64,000 nt of DNA from assembly GCF_035046485.1 (NCBI RefSeq), contig NC_085137.1, positions 130,266,703-130,330,702 of the forward strand, written 5' to 3'. How positions within the stretch are numbered: position 1 is the first letter of the stretch; the number at the start of each line of letters is the position of its first letter. Made by a program: the position numbers and the translations under genes. This DNA comes from Aedes albopictus (lineage: Eukaryota; Arthropoda; Insecta; Diptera; Culicidae). Below the pieces are notes generated by a model, which was given only the letters and a program-made list of their open reading frames with translations, searched no databases and was not told the DNA's origin. Below are positions 34,436 to 45,905 of this stretch, one piece after another.

Positions 34436-34731
34436 CACACTTCGAAAAAATCAAAATTACTCGTGACGTAAATTTATTGCACAGGACGTAAACAATTTAA
34501 TGACGTAAATTTACATGTCTTCTGACTTAATAATACGTCATTCTTGATAAATTGAATTCAATGAGACGTAAACAATTTCTGAATTGTGCATCATTACGTT
34601 TCATATGACTAAATATTCAGTCAAATGTGACAGAAAATTACGTCACTTGGGCGTTTAAAATTACGTCATATGTGTTGCTTGAATATGTGCATCCAGAGTG
34701 ACGGAAATTTACATGATTTTTTCTAAGTGTG
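34436..34731. mobile_element. 296-bp MITE, CACACTT ends, TA TSD
   Basis: Left cacacttcgaaaaaatca, right complement cacacttagaaaaaatca; TA on both sides (34434-34435, 34732-34733). The neighbouring duplicate at about 34881-34895 reads ataactatgattcc without the insertion, confirming a TA target. Interior repeats gacgtaa/ttacgtc words. Confidence 0.9.
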
Positions 34732-35500
34732 TATGATTTCTTCAATCAGTTAAGAAAAAGGCAAACGTGGATCAAATCTATACATATGAAAGTTAATTAC
34801 AGAGGCACCGTAAAACGGGGTATCTTTGATAATGCGGGTAACTTTGATAGTGCGACAGGTATCGTATAGATAATCTTATAACTATGATTCCTTTAACCAG
34901 TTAAGAAAGAGGCAAACGTAGATCAATTCTATACATATGAAAGCTCATCTTAGACGTATTTTTATTAAAATCTAGTTTATATACAACTTTTTGGACAAAA
35001 ATAAATATTGTTGATATTTTTGTCATTTGTCAACCTCTTCAAACAATCTGCTATACGACTTCGTTTCAACTATTTTTTCAATGGATGGACTCTTATTCTC
35101 GATAGATTTATCATACTAGATTCCAAAACTGGCCTTGAATCTCTTAACGAAGTGTGTTTTTACGAAATCGAAGCAATTTTGTAAATTAAGACGAAAATCT
35201 CCATATATCGATAAACACCTAAAAGTATGCATTGCCCTTGTATTTTAATGTAGATAAATCTGTGTTGTTCAAAATGTGTTAATAAAACATTCAAAAACTA
35301 CTAAAAAAAAGTGAAAACTCACCATGATTAGCATGTTATCATATGTTGATGTACCGTTAAACAAATATTTTTACAAAGATATTGATTTTTGATAGCTAAA
35401 TTCGCTGTGTTTTACACCCAGTACTTCGCAAATTCCATTTTTTATACGTAGAATTTAGTTTAAAATCACTGTTTTGATATAAACAAAAATCTATCTGTTT

Positions 35501-35629
35501 CTACTCTACCGACGTTTCGGCCGAAGGGTTTTGACCTTTCTCAAGGATCGTAGTGTCTAGCGGGAGACGATAGACACTACGACCCTTGAGAAAGGCCAAA
35601 ACCCTTCGGCCGAAACGTCGGGAGAGTAG
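35501..35629. repeat. Near-perfect palindrome with gacgtttcggccgaaggg arms
   Basis: Arms of about 57 bp, loop about 13 nt (agcgggagacgat). The ccgaaacgtcgg / gagaaaggcc words also occur singly at 35645-35700 and 41858-41890, so this is a dispersed motif that has become inverted here. Confidence 0.9.
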
Positions 35630-35854
35630 AAAACAATTCATTCTCGAGTTTAAGACTGAGAAAGGCACCCGAAACATCGATCAAACATCCAGTCGAAACT
35701 CTCATATAACTCAAACATGGTTGATTCGCAATTGATAACTGAGGCCCCAGTACTTGTTTTAAAAATGTAAAACTAAGGAAAATACTCTTTCATATAAAAA
35801 TATTAGGGAAATTTTCACAAAAACTATCAAAGTTACCCCGTTTTACGGTACCGA

Positions 35855-36848
35855 GAAAGCCTTCGAAAAGGTCACGATCCCTTTAGAAGAGCATTGGTTG
35901 TCTGGACGAGATACTGAGAGTTTTAAAAATTCCTTTGAAGTACCGAGAATCGTTTTCGAACGTTGAGAACCCCTGCGGACTATCCAGGATCTCTTCTGAG
36001 TACCAATAAATCTACCGAGTTCTGAGATTTCCTTTAGAGGAATCTATAATTTCTTTCGAGTTTCAAGAATCCTTAAGAAATCCTGACCAATAATCCTTCC
36101 GAGAAACTCTAATGGAGTGCTAGAAATTCTGCCGATTACCCGGATTCCGTGTGTAGAGTATCGTGAATTTCTTAGGTGTACAAAGAAACCCAACAAACCA
36201 AAAACTCTGTTTGATATGCTTTCAGAGTATGTATGTACATATCCATTGAGAATCCTATCGGAGTTCCAAGGTTCCGTGTTAAGTACTGACCTTTCATGAT
36301 TAGAAAACCCTTCACAGATTCAAAAGTTTCTGCGTAGTATGGGGAATCCCTTCGAGTAAAGAAGAATCTCCTCCGAGTATTGAGAATCGGTTCGGAGTCC
36401 TGAGAGTATAAAAAACTAATTCAATGTACCCAGAGGTGGTGCCTAAAACCTCTTTAAAATATCGACAATTTGTACATGAAAGTTGACGTTTCAAGTGTTT
36501 CATTGATATATCTAGAGGAACCTCCTTAGAGAATTTATTCAAAATCCTGAGAGTGCCGAGTACTGTAGAGTGTCGAGAATTTCTTCTAAGTACCAAAAAT
36601 CCTCAAAATCGGACTACCGAGAAATTCTTTCTCGGTTTTCACTTTTAACCAAAAATCATTTCGATTCGATAATCCCTGTGGAGTATACCAAGTGCTCTGC
36701 TGAGTACATAGATTCCGTGTCGAGCATCGAGAATCCTTTCGGGAATCGCTGACATTTTCACAGAGTTCAGATGACCTCTTTTGAGTTCTCGCATCCCTGA
36801 GAGTATATTTTTTTCAGATTTTCGCGAAACTACAAAATACTGAGAGTA
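35855..36848. repeat. Degenerate accgagaatccctttcgagt minisatellite
   Basis: Loose units of about 25-30 bp with words gagaatcc, ttcgagta and gtaccgag. Continues beyond the MITE at 37070-37160 and again at about 37790-37970. Not coding. Confidence 0.6.
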
Positions 36849-37061
36849 GGGTCTGGGACCATTTGGGCAGGAGCACCTATTTTGGGCACTTGCTGCTATA
36901 ACTCGGTCAATTTTGAACCGATTGACTTGATTTTTGAAACACGATCTGATACGCACAGTATCTAGCCATATACAAAAATTCAAGTCAATCGGTTTAAAAT
37001 TGACTGAGTTATAGCAGCAAGCGCCCAAAATAGGTGCTCCTGCCCAAATGGTCCCAGACCC
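36849..37061. mobile_element. 213-bp foldback MITE, TA TSD
   Basis: Starts gggtctgggaccatttgggc and ends with the exact complement; TA at 36847-36848 and 37062-37063. Arms of about 90 bp with only a few mismatches. Inserted within the degenerate minisatellite. Confidence 0.92.
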
Positions 37062-37164
37062 TATAGCAAATTGCACTGAATATCGAATGCCCTTTTCAAG
37101 GAACAAGAAGCTTTTCGGTGTACTCAGAATTTCTGTAGAGTATGGGAAGGCTTTCGAATTACAC

Positions 37165-37720
37165 TGGAACCTCCATTTAGGTAATGAGTCTGGAGTGCAA
37201 AAATACAGTTTTTACCCCAAAGGTTTTCAGGAGGTTTTCAATGGAGTTTTTGGAGAGGTTTCAGAGGTTCCGTTTCAATGCGTTTCAGCGCGTTTCAGGG
37301 GGTTTCTAAGGGGTTTGGGGGGATCATAGACTGTGGGCTGAGCTTTAGGGCGGTTTCTAGAGGTTTCAGAGGCAGTTCAGGGCTTCTTAGCAGATTTCAA
37401 AGGGCTGTTAAGGGCTCAGATAAGCTTCAGGAAGGCCTCAGGGGAGTTTCAGAAGCGTTTCAAGGCCTTTCAAAGGTGGTTTCAAAGGGATTTCAGGGTG
37501 CTTAACAGGATCTCAGGTGAGATTCAGGGCGATTTAACGGGGATTTCATAGGCGTTTTAGGAACGTTTCAGTGAACTTCACAGGCTCTGAGGTGAGCTTC
37601 CGGGAAGTTTCAGGGCAGTATTATAGGCTTTTTAAGGCATTTCCGAGGAGCTTCTCAATCTCTCAGTGGAGTAGCAAGGGGATTTCATGGAGCTTTCAAA
37701 GACGTTCGGCCTGATTACGC
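37165..37720. repeat. Degenerate GTTTCAGGGGG minisatellite
   Basis: Words tttcagg, ggtttcaga and gcgtttca in loose tandem; this is the reverse-strand form of the repeat at 27990-28585. Apparent frames here are products of the repeat. Confidence 0.65.
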
Positions 37721-38210
37721 TTATAGTAACACTCTTCATTCCTCGCCCTTAAACTCGTTTTGATGGAGCAATATCTAAATGGAAGTTTCAATGTACCGAG
37801 AATCGCTTAAAAATATTGATCCTGTAAGAACTCTAGAGAGTCCCTTCGGAGTACCGTGATTTCGTTGAGAATATCCATACATCTTTTATAACATCTTAGA
37901 ACTTCTACAAAGTATCGAGGAACCACTCTGAGTGCAAGAATACTTTCAAATCGTCGAGAACCTAGGGTACCGTAAACCGGGGTCAAATTGATCTTCGGGT
38001 CGAAATTGATCAGACGTCTTTTCTGTTAGATAAAGCAAACCGTAAACAGTTTCCTTATTAATATCGTATCGTATCTATTTCCAACATCTTGATACTTTTT
38101 TTTTATTCTTCAATCACTTAACCTAATTTACAGCTCTTTTGTCCACTAGGGCACTGCGTGAGCGATTCCAATTGGAAGCTATACTTACATTTTGTACAGT
38201 GCCTAAATGT
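37721..38210. other. Mixed repeat remnants
   Basis: Includes more gagaatc-type units and, at 37972-38000, accgtaaaccggggtcaaattgatc, which resembles the end of another TIR family; no matching right end was seen. Confidence 0.35.
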
Positions 38211-38996
38211 GGTTCTATACTATTTCCCGAAAAGACATTTCCCGGAAATCATTACCCGGATACCACATTTCCCGGAAAGACATTTTCCGGAATAACCCAT
38301 TTCCCGGAAAACCATTTTCCGGAATGCTCCATTTCCCGGAATGCCCCATTTCCCGGAAAGGCAATTCTAGGAAAACCTTAGACATCAGAAGATATTTTAG
38401 AATCTTTAAACATGATCTGGTTTTTTGTCTCTTCTTCTTTATGACACTACGTCCGCACTGGGACTTGGCCTGCCTCGCTTCAATTTAGTGTTCCTTTGAG
38501 CACTTCCACAGTTATTAATTGAAGGGCTTTCTTTGCCTGCCATTGCATGAATTTGTACATTGTGTGGCAAGTACAATGATATTCTATGCCCACGGAGACG
38601 AGAAAATTTCTCCGACCGGGTTGGGAATCGAACCCGCCGTCTCCGGATTGGCGATTCATAACCTTAACCACTAGGCTAAATGGAGACCCTTAGTCTCTTA
38701 TGACGACTAATTTTATCAGTTGATGATCAGTTTCTAGAAAATCGAGCCTTAAAACTATATTGTAATTTTTTTTTTCAAGATTGTAGAACTCAATAAATGA
38801 ATGGAACTCAGATTCTCGTTTCAGTTCACCTAACAAAGTAGAGCCAGCATCGTTGAGCCGAATGGACATATTTTGGCTGGCTTTTCAATAACAAATTGTT
38901 CTACCTTTTCGTCAAAGGCTGTTCTAGGTGCATTTATATAGTTGAACTGCCCTTCTTCAATTTACAGGCTGTTCTTTCTAACGATGTAACGTTACA
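38211..38996 (-). mobile_element. Second, partial copy of the 7402-9623 transposon
   Basis: Starts ggttctatactatttcccg and runs through the ttcccgga array, then aggttttcctagaatt complement, catgatctg, and on to gctgttctttctaacgatgt, matching 9623 back to about 8940. The inner half is missing. It is split by a Feilai SINE at 38434-38692 and lacks the MITE present at 9201-9363 in the first copy, so it serves as an empty-site reference. Confidence 0.7.
38434..38692 (-). mobile_element. Feilai-type tRNA-derived SINE, copy 2
   Basis: Same family and orientation as 19352-19626 (actgggacttggcctgcctc body, gggaatcgaacccgccgtct B-box complement, cactaggcta A-box complement). GTCTCTT flanks it (38427-38433, 38693-38699). 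The homologous site near 9440 lacks the SINE. The tail here is a short (CTT)n. Confidence 0.88.
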
Positions 38997-39944
38997 GCCC
39001 AAGTAACAATTTCTATGCCTTTTGCTCTTAGATATTATTTATTGAAGTTTTGTCAGGGGTTTGGTAAATCCTTTTAGCTTTACTAAAGAAGTTTATACGA
39101 TAATGCAGATTTAACAGCAAATGCAACTTCAAAGCATTTTGTAGATACCTAGAAATTTATCGAATAAAACTTATCCATTTGCTTTTTTCCAAGCAAAAAA
39201 TTTATTCTAAGCGAACTGTTAAATACGTAACAAAACTTTTTGCTAAAACTTCTCTTGAAGCCGCATGCATGTTATATCCGATCGGTGTTAAGACCTAATT
39301 GACTGCATAAAGTCATGATAAAGTAATCATAAACCGTTTTAGAATTACCAACGGAAGCATTAAAGCTGACTTAAGAATGCTACTGAAATACGATCTCCAT
39401 TTGACCAACAGAGTTATAGGCAATAAAAAAGGCATACTAAATTACCTTTGTGCATCCTCAGGTGGGTTTAATTTTCCTGGCTAGGCGACTACACTTTCCT
39501 TCTCTAGAGTCTGATTGTGATCGGGGTTTCCGAAGCAGCTAGCGGATAGATGTGAATCGCATCATTCGTTCTGGGTCACAGTTCTGCACAAATGATGAAT
39601 TATTTTTGCTCACAGCCGCAGCCGGCATATAATGATCATTAGGGACAATGGAAATTCGCGATTTCGCGGAAGCCGCGAAATCCGCGAAATTGGACATTGG
39701 TTGCGAAATTTAAGAAATCCCGCGAAATGCCGCGAAATCTGTCAAAATTTAGAAAATAACCTCGTAATTCCACCAATTTTAAATGTTAAAGCATTAATTT
39801 GCTGATAACTTTTAACAGTGTAAAGCAATTTACAATTCTAAATCCAGCATAATGAAAGTTAAATGCATTTAATATCTGCTTCTTTTCTGATTTTTCATCA
39901 AATTTGTTATTTTTTCTGTGATTACGCTTCACGAAATTCAAATC
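38997..39944. other. Unique DNA plus a CGCGAAAT mini-array
   Basis: 39651-39745 holds clustered gcgaaat/cgcgaaatcc units, about eight in 95 bp. Elsewhere nothing is recognised. Confidence 0.5.
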
Positions 39945-40444
39945 NNNNNNNNNNNNNNNNNNNNNNNNNNNNNNNNNNNNNNNNNNNNNNNNNNNNNNNN
40001 NNNNNNNNNNNNNNNNNNNNNNNNNNNNNNNNNNNNNNNNNNNNNNNNNNNNNNNNNNNNNNNNNNNNNNNNNNNNNNNNNNNNNNNNNNNNNNNNNNNN
40101 NNNNNNNNNNNNNNNNNNNNNNNNNNNNNNNNNNNNNNNNNNNNNNNNNNNNNNNNNNNNNNNNNNNNNNNNNNNNNNNNNNNNNNNNNNNNNNNNNNNN
40201 NNNNNNNNNNNNNNNNNNNNNNNNNNNNNNNNNNNNNNNNNNNNNNNNNNNNNNNNNNNNNNNNNNNNNNNNNNNNNNNNNNNNNNNNNNNNNNNNNNNN
40301 NNNNNNNNNNNNNNNNNNNNNNNNNNNNNNNNNNNNNNNNNNNNNNNNNNNNNNNNNNNNNNNNNNNNNNNNNNNNNNNNNNNNNNNNNNNNNNNNNNNN
40401 NNNNNNNNNNNNNNNNNNNNNNNNNNNNNNNNNNNNNNNNNNNN
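39945..40444. other. Assembly gap (500 N)
   Basis: 500 N. Left flank is AT-rich, right flank starts ttactaacgcaaacgctaac. Confidence 0.99.
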
Positions 40445-41199
40445 TTACTAACGCAAACGCTAACGAACTTAAACTGATATCCTAGAACAGGATAAACCCA
40501 TCCAGACATAGTCTTCGTGCTATTCGTTAAGTACACATCATTCTATCCCCACACCGACTATCGCCATCATGGTAGTGAAGGTCATGCTAGCCTGAGCCTG
40601 AGCTTGCTCGTTATAAAAATAGAAATACTTTCTTCGAACTTTATAGCCCTATCAGCGCAGCGTGGCGAGGGGAGAATCGCGGCAAGCCTTTTGAATATGC
40701 TGCTGGCCACGCTGCACATTCTGATCCTGATGGGGGAGTGGGGGGCACGATGGACCACTTAGACAGTGCATCCTTAGAAGCGGTGACTAAGATTTTTTTG
40801 GAATTTCGTTTGTTTTATTTTAAAGATTTAATTCGAAGCGTCCCTTCAAATGTCAGATGAACGCCCTTGCTCCCAATAATATGGCATGTCAGGGAGGCAT
40901 TTTCACCAGACATTCGATGCATGCTGGCAGAGGCAACCCAGGGCGAGCCAGGCAGGATTGATGGCTGTTCGGTTCAGTGGTTTCACATTTTTCCAATCCT
41001 CGTCTCGTCGCGTCGCGTCGGTTGGAGTGAATCAGGAGGTTTTTCTCGTTTGCGCTCCAACCATGTATGAAGCCGATATACATAGGAAAAAGCACACGTG
41101 CCGTGGTGCTTTCGATGCTACTTTTTCCCGAATAAATGATGACAAGAAATTATACTTTATCAAAAAGGTTGAAGGAATAGCTGCAGGGTGTTCGTCAAG
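40445..41199. other. Unique DNA, no supported gene
   Basis: Composition is balanced and two + frames overlap (40867-41070, 40886-41296), but neither shows a domain and the longer one ends in the repeat field. Confidence 0.4.
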
Positions 41200-41610
41200 A
41201 GTTATTTTAGGAGTTTTTTTTAGAAATTTCTCTAGGGATTCTTTTGAGCATACCTTTAGTAAGAGCTCATTTAGTAATTTCTTCTGGATTTTCTAAGATT
41301 AAATAAGCAATTTCTCCAGAATTTCCTCTGGAACTTCTTCTAAAGTTTTAGCAGGAATTCCTCCAAGAGTTTTTCCAAAAATTCTTTACATGATTACTCA
41401 TACTCATGTATGTTTGCTGAAGTTCCTCCAGGAATTCCTCTAGCAGTTTCAACAGTAATTCGTGTTTCACGAGTTCGTTCAGGAATTCCTCAGGAGTTCA
41501 TTCAGGGATACCTCGTAAAGATTCTTCAGGAATGCCTGATTCAGGAGTTTCTTCAAGAATTTATCAAGCAGTCCCTTCAGAAGAAACTTCCTCAGTAATC
41601 GACTGTTCTC

Positions 41611-41680
41611 GGATACTTTTTCAAAACGACGTATAATACACGCAAATCCTATGTTGATACGTCGTTTTGAAAAAGTATCC
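41611..41680. repeat. Perfect 24-bp-arm palindrome
   Basis: Left arm starts ggatactttttcaaaacgac; right arm is its exact complement; loop 22 nt (41635-41656). Confidence 0.95.
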
Positions 41681-41696
41681 GTGTGTTGATCTTATC

Positions 41697-41952
41697 TTTT
41701 GAGGTTATTGCTTTCAGTCTTGGACGACCCGGATCGTTTTCGGAATTTCCCTCTACCGAACCACCGCCGTAGGCGGCAGACGATACGATCGTCTGGGACA
41801 AATTTGGCCTATGCTGTGGGCCTATGTTACGAGAAAACGGAGCATAGTTAATTCCTTGAGAAAGGCACAATATAGTGACCGAAACGTCGGATGAAAACTT
41901 AACAATCCGTTTTAAAGTTTTTCTTCCAAGACTGAAAGCCATAACCTCAAAA
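41697..41952. mobile_element. ~256-bp TIR element
   Basis: ttttgaggttattgctttca at the left matches the complement of the right end tgaaagccataacctcaaaa, continuing through gtcttgga. The interior contains gagaaaggcac and ccgaaacgtcgg words also found at 35.5 kb. No clear TSD. Confidence 0.65.
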
Positions 41953-43068
41953 CTTCTTCAGTAATTAAGCTCGGAATTTCTAATGGAGGTTTTTCAGTAA
42001 TTCCTGCTTCAGGTACTCCTTCATTTTTCTAGAAATACCTTCAGAAACTTCCTTAGGAGTTCATTCAGAAATTTCTCGAAAAGTTTCTTCGGGAATTCCT
42101 GATTCAGGAGTTCCTTAAGGAATTTTTCAAGTAATCCGTTATGAATTTTCTTTAGGAGTTCATTCAGGAATTTCTCGAGGAGTATTTTCTAGAATTCCTC
42201 TTCAGGAATACCTTCAGCAGTTTCTTACTATGAATTCCTTCACGAATTTCTATAGAAATTTCTTCAAAAAATGTCCCAAGAAATACTTCAAAGATCCATC
42301 CAAGAGTTACTTCACGAATTCCGCTATAAGTAGTTCAGTCAGAAATTCCTGAAGGAGTTTCATCAGTAATACCTGCTTCAAGAGTTATTTCAGGAATTTC
42401 TCTTGAAATACAATCAGAAACTTCTTTAGGAGTTCATTCAGGAATTTCTCGAAGAGTTTCTTCAGGAATTCTTGATTCAGGAATTTGTCCTTCCTTCAGG
42501 ATTTTCTCAAGAAGTCCATTCAGTATTTTCTTTTGGAACTCATTCAGGAATTTCTCGAGGAATTTCTACTGGAATTCCACTAGAAGTTTCTTCATGAATG
42601 CCTTTAGCAGTTTCTACATGAGTCTCACTAAAAATTGCTTTATTAATTTCTGTAAGAATTCCTTCATAAATTGTTCCAAGAGATATTTTAAAGATTCCTC
42701 CAGGAGTGCCCTCGCGAATTCCTCTTCAGTAGTTCAGTCAGAAGTAGTTCAGTAAGGAATTCCTGTAGGAGTTTCTTCAGAAATTCCTTCAGGAATTTCT
42801 CTAGAATTACTTTCAAAAACTTCTTTAGAAATACATTTAGGAATTCCTCGAAGAGTTTCTTCAGGAAATCCTAGTTCAGAAGTTAATTCAGGCATTCTCA
42901 AGTAGTCCTTTCAAAAGTTTCTTTAGTAGTTCATTCACGAATTTCTCGAGGAGTATCTTCTGGAATACCTCTAGAAGTTTCTTCATAAATATCTTCAGCA
43001 GTTTCTCTAGGAGTTGCTTCAGGAAACCCATGGAAATCCTTCAGAGGTTGTTCATTTAGTTTTAATTA

Positions 43069-43130
43069 TTATTATTATTATTATTATTACTTTATTATAG
43101 AGATTTTCAGCCCTAGGCTGGTTCATCTCT
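43069..43130 (-). mobile_element. Severely 5'-truncated non-LTR element (tail only)
   Basis: A 62-bp insertion flanked by perfect 11-bp duplications AGTTTTAATTA (43058-43068, 43131-43141). On the - strand it reads agagatgaaccagcctaggg, then an AATAAAG stretch and an (AAT)n tail. Duplications plus a 3' simple-repeat tail are the signature of target-primed reverse transcription. Confidence 0.8.
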
Positions 43131-43141
43131 AGTTTTAATTA

Positions 43142-43980
43142 CACCAGGTGCTTCTCAATGTAATCTTTCTGCTGAAAGAATTTCTGAAAGCTATTTAGGG
43201 TGAATTAAAAAAAACTTGCGAAGGAATTCTACCACAATTCTCGGGAGAATTTTCCTGAACGATGTTCCTAAAGAACTCTTGCAGCAATTGCTGAAAGCTG
43301 CTCCCTTCAAGGAGCTCCTGCAAAAAATAATTTTTCTACTGACTTCTGAAGGAATTGCCGATAAAAAAAAACTTAAAGAATTTCTGTAGGAATTCTTCGA
43401 CCCTTTTGTAAGAGAACTTTCGCGAGAGTTTCTAAAGCAACTCCTACTTCTAATCATAAAATAATTTCTAAAGAAATACTAGATGGAATTCCTGCAGACA
43501 TTCATCGAGGGATTCGTGGAGAAAGAGAGCACATTTCTTGGAGAGTTTTTAGATGAACATATTAAGAGACTCTTGATGAACTCCACGAAAAAGAAAATGA
43601 ATGAACATCTGGTGGAGTTCTGTGATAAACTCGTGCAAAGTTTCATAAATTTCTACAGAAATTTGTAGAAATCCTGTTGATTTGCTTTAGAGGAATTGGA
43701 ACATTCGGAAGAATTCCCGGTGGAACTCCTTAACACGTCCCCGGAGAAACTTTTCGAGAAGCTGCTGGAGAAACTCCTGAAGACACGCTTCGACATGCTC
43801 TTGAAGAAACTGCTGGAGGAATTTCTTGAACATTTTCTGAAGAACGTCCTTGGAAATCTCTTGGATGTACTTTGGAAATGCTGCTATTGAAATTACTGGA
43901 GGAAATTCTGATAAGAACTACTTGAGATACTTTTGAAGCAGCTCTTAAAAGAATTCCAGAGTGAATCGTTGAAAAATAAC
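43142..43980. repeat. Degenerate gaggaatt/ctggaagaa minisatellite
   Basis: Continuation of the decayed GAATTC-core repeat, with many units in the opposite orientation (ctggaggaatttcttga). Several short frames result, none with protein character. Confidence 0.6.
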
Positions 43981-44938
43981 TGGGATGCCTTGGTATATCA
44001 CTGAACGAATTCACGAAGGATTACTATTCAAATTATTGGAAACTCCTGATGGAATCCTATAGTAACATATCTTAGTCAAATAGACTAGAAGAAGCTCTTA
44101 GAACCATAATAAAACCAAAATAAAAGGTATTCAGTTTTATGGTGGTTCTTAAAACCTCTACAAAACTTATTGGCCATCAAAATGCTACTTAGGCATTTCA
44201 ACCCTTAGACTTAGATAAATGTCTGTAGGAATTATTGAAGAACACCAGATGAAATGGCTAAAACAAGTCCTGAAGATTACCTAGAGAAAATTCTCGAGGG
44301 AACTATTTGGAATTTATTCCATGGCCTCCGAAGGTCAACCTGGAAGAATTCTTTAACCGTTATGTGTCCGACAAACTTTTTGCTTTTTTCTACACCGTGT
44401 ATTTTAAATGCGCGCTGGGTACCCGGGTACCCTGTCGGACACATAAGGGTTAAAAAAGTTCTGGAAGAATTCCTGACGTTTTATTTGTAGAAATCTTCAG
44501 CGAACTTTCTTGGGAAGGGATTTCATCATTTCCTCCTGGTCGGGTTCGGTCGATGGTTCCATCATGGTGCTTGGCGCTGCTCTCCCTCGGGATTCTCGCG
44601 GGCTTTGTGGTATTAACGGAGCGAGTCAGCAGTGTACAGTATGCGGCAGGAAAAAATGCGAAAGTGTTTTTCAACTTCAAACCTCGTTTTCGTCCATTTG
44701 ACATTAACCAATCTATGTTTCAACGTTCCATGATCTATAATAGGCTAGTTTTCTGAAAAGTTATTTAAAAATTTTCCCATTTTGGTCACTAACCTTTACA
44801 GGGCGGCGCCTAAAGCTGAAGACAATCAAAATTTTCAAACCGCAAAAAAGTACACAGGTCGTTAAAATTCGTATCCGATAAAACAAAATTTTTAATTTTC
44901 TCTACAATATCATCAAATATATGTACTTATTTCATCTA
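43981..44938 (+). repeat. Exact tandem duplication, copy 1 (period 967)
   Basis: Begins tgggatgccttggtatatca; every stretch I compared is identical to 44948-45905. Contents: decayed repeat, a TTAA MITE and the left part of a Tc1-type MITE. A 9-nt spacer, gtatatgcc or close to it, separates the copies. Confidence 0.97.
44357..44449. mobile_element. 93-bp TTAA MITE (copy in first duplicate)
   Basis: TTAA at 44353-44356 and 44450-44453; ends ccgttatgtgtccgaca / tgtcggacacataaggg. Contains the 16-bp palindrome gggtacccgggtaccc. A piggyBac-type footprint; non-coding. Confidence 0.88.
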
Positions 44939-44947
44939 GTATATGCC

Positions 44948-45905
44948 TGGGATGCCTTGGTATATCACTGAACGAATTCACGAAGGATTACTATTCAAAT
45001 TATTGGAAACTCCTGATGGAATCCTATAGTAACATATCTTAGTCAAATAGACTAGAAGAAGCTCTTAGAACCATAATAAAACCAAAATAAAAGGTATTCA
45101 GTTTTATGGTGGTTCTTAAAACCTCTACAAAACTTATTGGCCATCAAAATGCTACTTAGGCATTTCAACCCTTAGACTTAGATAAATGTCTGTAGGAATT
45201 ATTGAAGAACACCAGATGAAATGGCTAAAACAAGTCCTGAAGATTACCTAGAGAAAATTCTCGAGGGAACTATTTGGAATTTATTCCATGGCCTCCGAAG
45301 GTCAACCTGGAAGAATTCTTTAACCGTTATGTGTCCGACAAACTTTTTGCTTTTTTCTACACCGTGTATTTTAAATGCGCGCTGGGTACCCGGGTACCCT
45401 GTCGGACACATAAGGGTTAAAAAAGTTCTGGAAGAATTCCTGACGTTTTATTTGTAGAAATCTTCAGCGAACTTTCTTGGGAAGGGATTTCATCATTTCC
45501 TCCTGGTCGGGTTCGGTCGATGGTTCCATCATGGTGCTTGGCGCTGCTCTCCCTCGGGATTCTCGCGGGCTTTGTGGTATTAACGGAGCGAGTCAGCAGT
45601 GTACAGTATGCGGCAGGAAAAAATGCGAAAGTGTTTTTCAACTTCAAACCTCGTTTTCGTCCATTTGACATTAACCAATCTATGTTTCAACGTTCCATGA
45701 TCTATAATAGGCTAGTTTTCTGAAAAGTTATTTAAAAATTTTCCCATTTTGGTCACTAACCTTTACAGGGCGGCGCCTAAAGCTGAAGACAATCAAAATT
45801 TTCAAACCGCAAAAAAGTACACAGGTCGTTAAAATTCGTATCCGATAAAACAAAATTTTTAATTTTCTCTACAATATCATCAAATATATGTACTTATTTC
45901 ATCTA
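44948..45905 (+). repeat. Exact tandem duplication, copy 2
   Basis: Same sequence as 43981-44938. Its right breakpoint lies inside the MITE at 45604-46188, so the whole MITE is present only in this copy and the first copy has a truncated one. Confidence 0.97.
45324..45416. mobile_element. 93-bp TTAA MITE (copy in second duplicate)
   Basis: Identical to 44357-44449 through the 967-bp duplication; TTAA on both sides. Confidence 0.88.

Larger units (their letters stand above)
34359..35847. mobile_element. ccgtaaaacggggtaacttt TIR element, duplicated left end
   Basis: Left ends at 34359 and again at 34808 read ccgtaaaacggggta..tttgata; the right end near 35822-35847 is the complement (tatcaaagttaccccgtttt). 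The 34359 and 34808 copies continue in parallel (gcaggt, ataacta, cagttaagaaa, ggcaaacgt), so the left end is tandemly duplicated. No transposase frame. Confidence 0.65.
41200..43060. repeat. Degenerate ttcaggaatttctc minisatellite
   Basis: Loose units of about 24-30 bp built on caggaattcct, ggagtttcttca and cattcaggaattt. It looks like an older, decayed form of the GGAATTCC satellite further downstream. Interrupted by the inverted structures at 41611-41680 and 41697-41952. Confidence 0.8.

Noticed and set aside
33756..34454. A 232-codon - strand gene
   Set aside because: The frame runs through a foldback minisatellite, unique DNA and a transposon end, so it is a chance composite.
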